Assembly (NCBI GenBank): GCA_028818775.1
Contig: JAPPNE010000146.1
Location: forward strand, 1 to 34,125
Source of the DNA: Deltaproteobacteria bacterium
GTDB taxonomy: Bacteria > Desulfobacterota > Binatia > UBA9968 > JAJDTQ01
Direction of reading: 5' to 3'
Length of the DNA: 34,125 bases
This document shows, piece after piece, positions 30,676-34,125 of the stretch (positions within the stretch are counted from its first letter, which is position 1; the number at the start of each line of letters is the position of its first letter). Both the position numbers and the translations under genes were made by a program. A model generated the notes under the pieces. That model was given only the letters and a program-made list of their open reading frames with translations, made no database searches and had not been told where the DNA came from.

Positions 30676-32271
30676 GTGAGCCTTGCATTCAAACGCTATC
30701 TCATCGCCGGTCTCTCGTTCCTCTTCCTCGCCGCGCTGCTGCTGGTGGCCTGGCAGGAGTCGCGCCGGCACCGGGTGGAAGAAGGCCGGGAGGCCGTGGT
30801 CACCGCCGCCAACCAAGCGTGCGTGACCTGCCACAAGGTGGACTCCCCGGCCATGGTCATGCAATGGGAGCAGTCCCGCCACGCCCAGTTCGGCGTGGGC
30901 TGCGTGGATTGCCATCGGGCCAACGAAGGCGAAGTCGACGCCTGGATGCACGAGGGGCGGCTGATTTCGGCGCTGGTGACGCCCACGGACTGCGCCCGCT
31001 GCCACGTGCGCGAACACCGGGAGTTCGCCCGCAGCCACCATGCGCGCGCCGGCGAGATCCTGGCCAGCCTCGACAACGTGCTGGCCGAGAAGGTGGCGGG
31101 CATGCCCGGCAACATCGCCGACGCGGTCAACGGCTGCTGGCAGTGCCACGGCAGCCTCGTCAAGTTCAAGCGGGACGCGGACGGCGCGATCCTGCGCACC
31201 GGCAAGGAGAACAAGCCGGTCATCGACCCGGACACCTGGCCCAACAGCGGCATGGGGCGGCTCAATCCCGACGGCTCCAAGGGCTCGTGCCACGCCTGCC
31301 ACTCACGCCATTCGTTCCAGGCCAAGCTGGCGCGCGCCCCGGAAAACTGCGGCAAGTGCCACATGGGTCCCGACCACCCGCAGATCGAGATCTACAACGA
31401 ATCGAAGCACGGCATCGCCTTCCACGCCAACCGTGCCCACATGGCGCTGGACAAGGAGGGCGAGTGGGTGCTGGGACGGGACTACGCCGCCGCGCCCACC
31501 TGCGCCACCTGCCACATCAGCAGCCACATGACGCCGCAGGGCGTGAAGAGGGGCAACAAGCACGACGTGGGCGAGCGCATAAGCTGGACGCTGCGGCCCG
31601 TGATCAGCACCAAGCTGAACCGGGTGATCTTCAAGGACGGTTACCAGGAAGACTATCCGGACACGCGGGCGCTGCCGAAGGTCGGCGACACCGTGGAAAC
31701 CGTCGAGAAGGTGGTGCGCAACGAGAGGCTGGTGAACCGCACGTTGGAGCGGCGCGTGGCCCGCATCGTGACCTGGGAGCAGCGGCGGGAGAACATGAAG
31801 CAGGTCTGCCGCAACTGCCACAACGACACCTACATCGACAACTTCTACCACCAGTTCGACCAACTGGTGGTGCTGTACAACGAAAAGTTCGCCCGGCCGG
31901 CGCAGCAGATCATGAACGAGCTCAAGGCCGACGGCGTGCTCAAGGCCAACGCGCCGTTCGCGCACGACGTGCAATGGACCTTCTGGGAGCTGTGGCACCA
32001 CGAGGGGCGCCGGGCGCGGCACGGCGCCAGCATGATGGGTCCGGACTACACCCACTGGCACGGCATGTACGAGGTCTCGAAGCACTTCTACTTCAAGTTC
32101 CTGCCGCACGTCATCAAGGCCGCCGCCACCAAGGGGCCGGAGATGAAGCAGAAGTACGAGCGGCGCGTCCAGGCGTTGCTGGCACGGCCCGAGAACCTGT
32201 GGCTCAAAGGCCTCAGTGCGGAGGAGGCGGAGGCGCTCCGAAAAACCTACGAGGAGCGCTACGACCAGTAG
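30676..32271 (+). CDS. Membrane-anchored octahaem HAO-like cytochrome c
   Basis: A protein of 531 residues starting with GTG (AGGAGG seven bases before). Residues 7-26 form a TM anchor with no clear cleavage site. Eight CxxCH haem sites follow, at residues 49, 76, 106, 154, 205, 225, 276 and 378. From recall, the segment WPNSGMGRLNPDGSKGSCHA, then CGKCHMGPDHPQIEIYNESK, matches hydroxylamine oxidoreductase closely. HAO oxidises hydroxylamine (to nitrite or NO) or, in its reductive relatives, reduces nitrite or hydroxylamine; a tyrosine cross-linked to haem P460 distinguishes the oxidative type. GPDYTHWHGMYEV near residues 455-467 supplies candidate tyrosines (458, 464). Position after Rieske and cytochrome b suggests it exchanges electrons with that complex. 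Its natural substrate is not proven. Confidence 0.9.
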   Translation: MSLAFKRYLIAGLSFLFLAALLLVAWQESRRHRVEEGREAVVTAANQACVTCHKVDSPAMVMQWEQSRHAQFGVGCVDCHRANEGEVDAWMHEGRLISALVTPTDCARCHVREHREFARSHHARAGEILASLDNVLAEKVAGMPGNIADAVNGCWQCHGSLVKFKRDADGAILRTGKENKPVIDPDTWPNSGMGRLNPDGSKGSCHACHSRHSFQAKLARAPENCGKCHMGPDHPQIEIYNESKHGIAFHANRAHMALDKEGEWVLGRDYAAAPTCATCHISSHMTPQGVKRGNKHDVGERISWTLRPVISTKLNRVIFKDGYQEDYPDTRALPKVGDTVETVEKVVRNERLVNRTLERRVARIVTWEQRRENMKQVCRNCHNDTYIDNFYHQFDQLVVLYNEKFARPAQQIMNELKADGVLKANAPFAHDVQWTFWELWHHEGRRARHGASMMGPDYTHWHGMYEVSKHFYFKFLPHVIKAAATKGPEMKQKYERRVQALLARPENLWLKGLSAEEAEALRKTYEERYDQ

Positions 32272-32333
32272 GCTTACAGAGCAAACCGCTGTAGATACCG
32301 CGCGGGTCCGGACACCTGCCGACTGCCGCGGAA

Positions 32334-33644
32334 TCAGGGCTTGGTGCCCACCGCCGAGTGGAACGGCTGCGAGATGAAGAACTGGTTGCCGGCCGCGACG
32401 ATGGCCTGACGCCACTCCTCTGCTTCCTCCGGGTCGAGCCGCACGACCATGCGTTCCTGCTGCTGGTGCAGCCGTTCGCCTGACGAGTACGTCGCCCACT
32501 GAGGCATCATGACCACACCCTCCAGGCCCGCCCGCTCCATGCGTTCGTACAGGCTCGCGTCCGCGCACCCGCCCTCCACCATGTCGCCGTACCCGGTCTG
32601 GGCCTTGAGCTTGAGGTCGGACCGGAGCGGCAGATTCACCCACCACGGCATGTCCAGGGAACGGACCACGACGGCCACCTTGCCGCCGGGCCGGGTCACC
32701 CGCACGCACTCGGCGAGCATGGCGTCGGCGTCGCCCTCCTCCATGACCGTGAACGCCAAAGTCGCGTCGAAGCCGTTGTCCGGGAAGGGCAGCGCGTGGC
32801 CGTTGGCGTTGTGCAGCTCGATGACGTCGCCGACCCCTTCCACCGCGGCCAGCTTCGCGGCCTCGCGCAACAGGTAGGCATTGATGTCCGCGCCCACGAT
32901 GGGGTTGCGCTTCCCCGTATGCCGCGCGAGCCAACGCGCCACCGTGCCCGCGCCGCAACCCACCTCCAGCACCCGCTGACCGGGCTCCAGCGCCACCTCG
33001 GCCACGGCCCCGCGCACCACTCGGAGATAGCCCTCGGCGCGGGATTCCAGGAAAGCCACCATGCCCAGATGCGCGCCGCCCAAGGTGATGGTCGTGAAAC
33101 GCTCTGCCAGCACCGCCAGGACCGGCTCCCACTGCGACGCCGCCAGCGCCAGCGGGAAAAGCAGCAGCGGCGGCCCCGAACCCCGGACCGTGTAGGAAAC
33201 GCCCGCGACCTCGCCCTCCCCCGCCGGGAGACGCACCGCCGAAGCCGGGCTCTCCCCTTCCATGCGCGCGAGAAACTCCAGCATGGCCGGCCTCGCCTCG
33301 TCGCTGCGGTCCGCCATGATGTCCGCCCACATGGGGCTGTAGTAGTCGCGCAGCACCGTCAGCGCGGCGCCGGGCAGCTTGTCCATGGCGCCCATCAGCT
33401 CCGCCACCTCGTTGCCGCCGTCGCCCGTGACGACCATCATCCGGTCGCAATGGGGACGCACCAGTTCGATCTTCATACCCCGGGGACAGATGAGCGTCAG
33501 CGACGCCACCGCCGACGAGTGCCGTTCCAGCAACCCGCTCCAGTCCCCGGGCAGATAGGCCGCCACGTGAGCCTTGTCGATGCCCAGGTGCCGCAGCAAC
33601 TCGACGACACGTTCCTCCACCGGCTGAGATTCCTGTGCTACCAA
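32334..33644 (-). CDS. SAM-dependent methyltransferase fused to an alpha/beta-hydrolase-like region
   Basis: A protein of 436 residues starting with TTG at 33644; GGGAGGAACGCG lies just before it. Residues 222-340 are a class I methyltransferase: VLEVGCGAGTVARWLA (226-241), then VGADIN and a late strand (RPGGKVAVVVRS). Residues 1-130 resemble the C-terminal half of an alpha/beta-hydrolase (SLTLICPRG, MMVVTGDGGNEVAEL), and 146-195 the N-terminal strands of one (VSYTVRGSGPPLLLFP, ERFTTITLGG), with the nucleophile elbow missing. No catalytic triad is visible. Substrate unknown. The fusion is described by me from sequence and is not a known architecture I can name. Confidence 0.75.
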   Translation of the reverse strand: MVAQESQPVEERVVELLRHLGIDKAHVAAYLPGDWSGLLERHSSAVASLTLICPRGMKIELVRPHCDRMMVVTGDGGNEVAELMGAMDKLPGAALTVLRDYYSPMWADIMADRSDEARPAMLEFLARMEGESPASAVRLPAGEGEVAGVSYTVRGSGPPLLLFPLALAASQWEPVLAVLAERFTTITLGGAHLGMVAFLESRAEGYLRVVRGAVAEVALEPGQRVLEVGCGAGTVARWLARHTGKRNPIVGADINAYLLREAAKLAAVEGVGDVIELHNANGHALPFPDNGFDATLAFTVMEEGDADAMLAECVRVTRPGGKVAVVVRSLDMPWWVNLPLRSDLKLKAQTGYGDMVEGGCADASLYERMERAGLEGVVMMPQWATYSSGERLHQQQERMVVRLDPEEAEEWRQAIVAAGNQFFISQPFHSAVGTKP

Positions 33645-33777
33645 CGCGTTCCTCCCTTGGGTGATGAGGGGCAGCGTTAGAGGATTTCCCAGCCGGTAGC
33701 AAGTCCGTGCCATGGGGTCGCTACGCTCGCGCCAACGGAATCCGGCCGCTGGTCGAATGACCCATCCCCACCCCTGG

Positions 33778-33797
33778 ATTCCCGCTTTCGCGGGAAT
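33778..33797. repeat. Dispersed palindromic repeat (TTCCCGC-TTTC-GCGGGAA type)
   Basis: ATTCCCGC (33778-33785) and GCGGGAAT (33790-33797) pair around TTTC, within CTGGATTCCCGCTTTCGCGG and GAATGACGG. This sequence is a well-known dispersed element that yields spurious frames reading VIPAKAGIQ or SRESGNPG. It sits in the 294-base gap 33645-33938 that otherwise holds only a weak promoter-like TTGACC at 33838. Confidence 0.75.
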
Positions 33798-33938
33798 GAC
33801 GGTTTCGGGACGTTGGCACGTTGAACCAGCGGCCACCTTGACCCGTTTCCCCATTCACGCCACTATGAGCAGGCGACGCGCGTGAGCGCCGGGCACCACG
33901 ACCCACGAGACGCGATACAGGTTCAGTCGGGAGACATC

Positions 33939-34125
33939 ATGAGCGACATTCACTTCATCGACACCACGCTGCGGGACGGCAACCAGAGCCTCTGGGCGCT
34001 CAACATGAAGACCGCGGCCATGGTGGAGGCGGCGGAGCAGATGGACCAGGCGGGCTTCGAGTCCATGGAGTTCTTCGTCACCAACATGTTCAAGAAGTAC
34101 GTGCGCGAGCACAAGGAGAACCCGT
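33939..34125 (+). CDS. Carboxyltransferase/HMGL-like (pyruvate carboxylase subunit B type), N-terminal part
   Basis: Partial gene cut by the right window edge; 62 residues are visible. The start MSDIHFIDTTLRDGNQSLWA carries the metal- and substrate-binding DTTLRDGNQS motif of the DRE-TIM/carboxyltransferase family (oxaloacetate decarboxylase alpha, pyruvate carboxylase B, methylmalonyl-CoA carboxyltransferase). The LWA after it is typical of the biotin-dependent carboxyltransferases rather than of isopropylmalate synthase. A GGGAGA lies before the ATG. The biotin domain and active-site lysine lie outside the window, so the substrate cannot be told. Confidence 0.85.
   Translation, partial: MSDIHFIDTTLRDGNQSLWALNMKTAAMVEAAEQMDQAGFESMEFFVTNMFKKYVREHKENP

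Noticed and set aside
31303-33702. A minus-strand open frame of almost 800 codons running opposite the octahaem gene and across the methyltransferase
   Set aside because: It lies antisense to two well-supported genes, is Gly/Ala/Arg-rich and low in complexity, and results from high-GC codon use.

Overview
This is a high-GC window with tightly packed bacterial genes on both strands. It has no rRNA, tRNA or universal marker gene, so taxonomy rests on gene content only. That content is a TctABC importer beside crotonase-family genes, an ArsS-type radical SAM protein with its glycosyltransferase, a Rieske/cytochrome b/octaheme cytochrome operon, and dispersed palindromic repeats. It suggests an uncultured environmental bacterium of the Proteobacteria/Desulfobacterota/Tectomicrobia/NC10 kind; I cannot be more specific. 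Both window edges cut genes (1-490 and 33939-34125).

Layout. (1) 1-6470, minus strand: a catabolic island read from right to left. It holds a dienelactone-hydrolase-family protein, two tandem hydroxycinnamoyl-CoA hydratase/lyase-like crotonases (92% identical), a TctC-type binding protein, TctA, TctB, and the start of an NDP-forming acyl-CoA synthetase. Together they look like uptake, CoA activation and side-chain cleavage of an aromatic or other carboxylic acid. (2) 6748-10881: ThrH-type phosphatase, a cyclic amidohydrolase, an SDR overlapping an Ogt-type DNA repair methyltransferase, and a DUF924 protein. (3) 11004-12734: an ArsS-like radical SAM enzyme and a TIGR04283-type glycosyltransferase (arsenosugar-type pair). 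(4) 12858-15989: a class III aminotransferase followed by two DppB/DppC-type ABC permeases with no binding protein or ATPase. (5) 16004-20208, minus strand: RecQ, a GMC oxidoreductase and a gluconate-dehydrogenase subunit-3-like protein.

(6) 20338-22517: a small defence or addiction patch, VapBC on plus and AbiEi/AbiEii on minus, in convergent orientation. (7) 22572-26485: a PhoD-like phosphatase, a coupled unknown lipoprotein/helical protein pair, and an unknown membrane protein. (8) 26674-28864: an amidohydrolase and an M23 peptidase, convergent, with a strong hairpin between them. (9) 29098-32271, plus strand: the most notable unit, a Rieske protein, a fused b6/subunit-IV type cytochrome b, and a membrane-anchored eight-haem hydroxylamine-oxidoreductase-like cytochrome in one operon. 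No cytochrome c1 is present, so the octahaem protein stands where c1 would be. (10) 32334-33644, minus: a methyltransferase fused to what looks like a rearranged alpha/beta-hydrolase remnant. Then comes the start of a carboxyltransferase/HMGL-like gene.

The best candidate for a little-described system is region 9, a quinone-linked bc-type complex wired directly to an HAO-like enzyme. Next are the diverged tandem crotonases of region 1 and the odd fusion of region 10. No intergenic stretch exceeds 300 bases; the gaps hold the promoters, hairpins and repeats listed.
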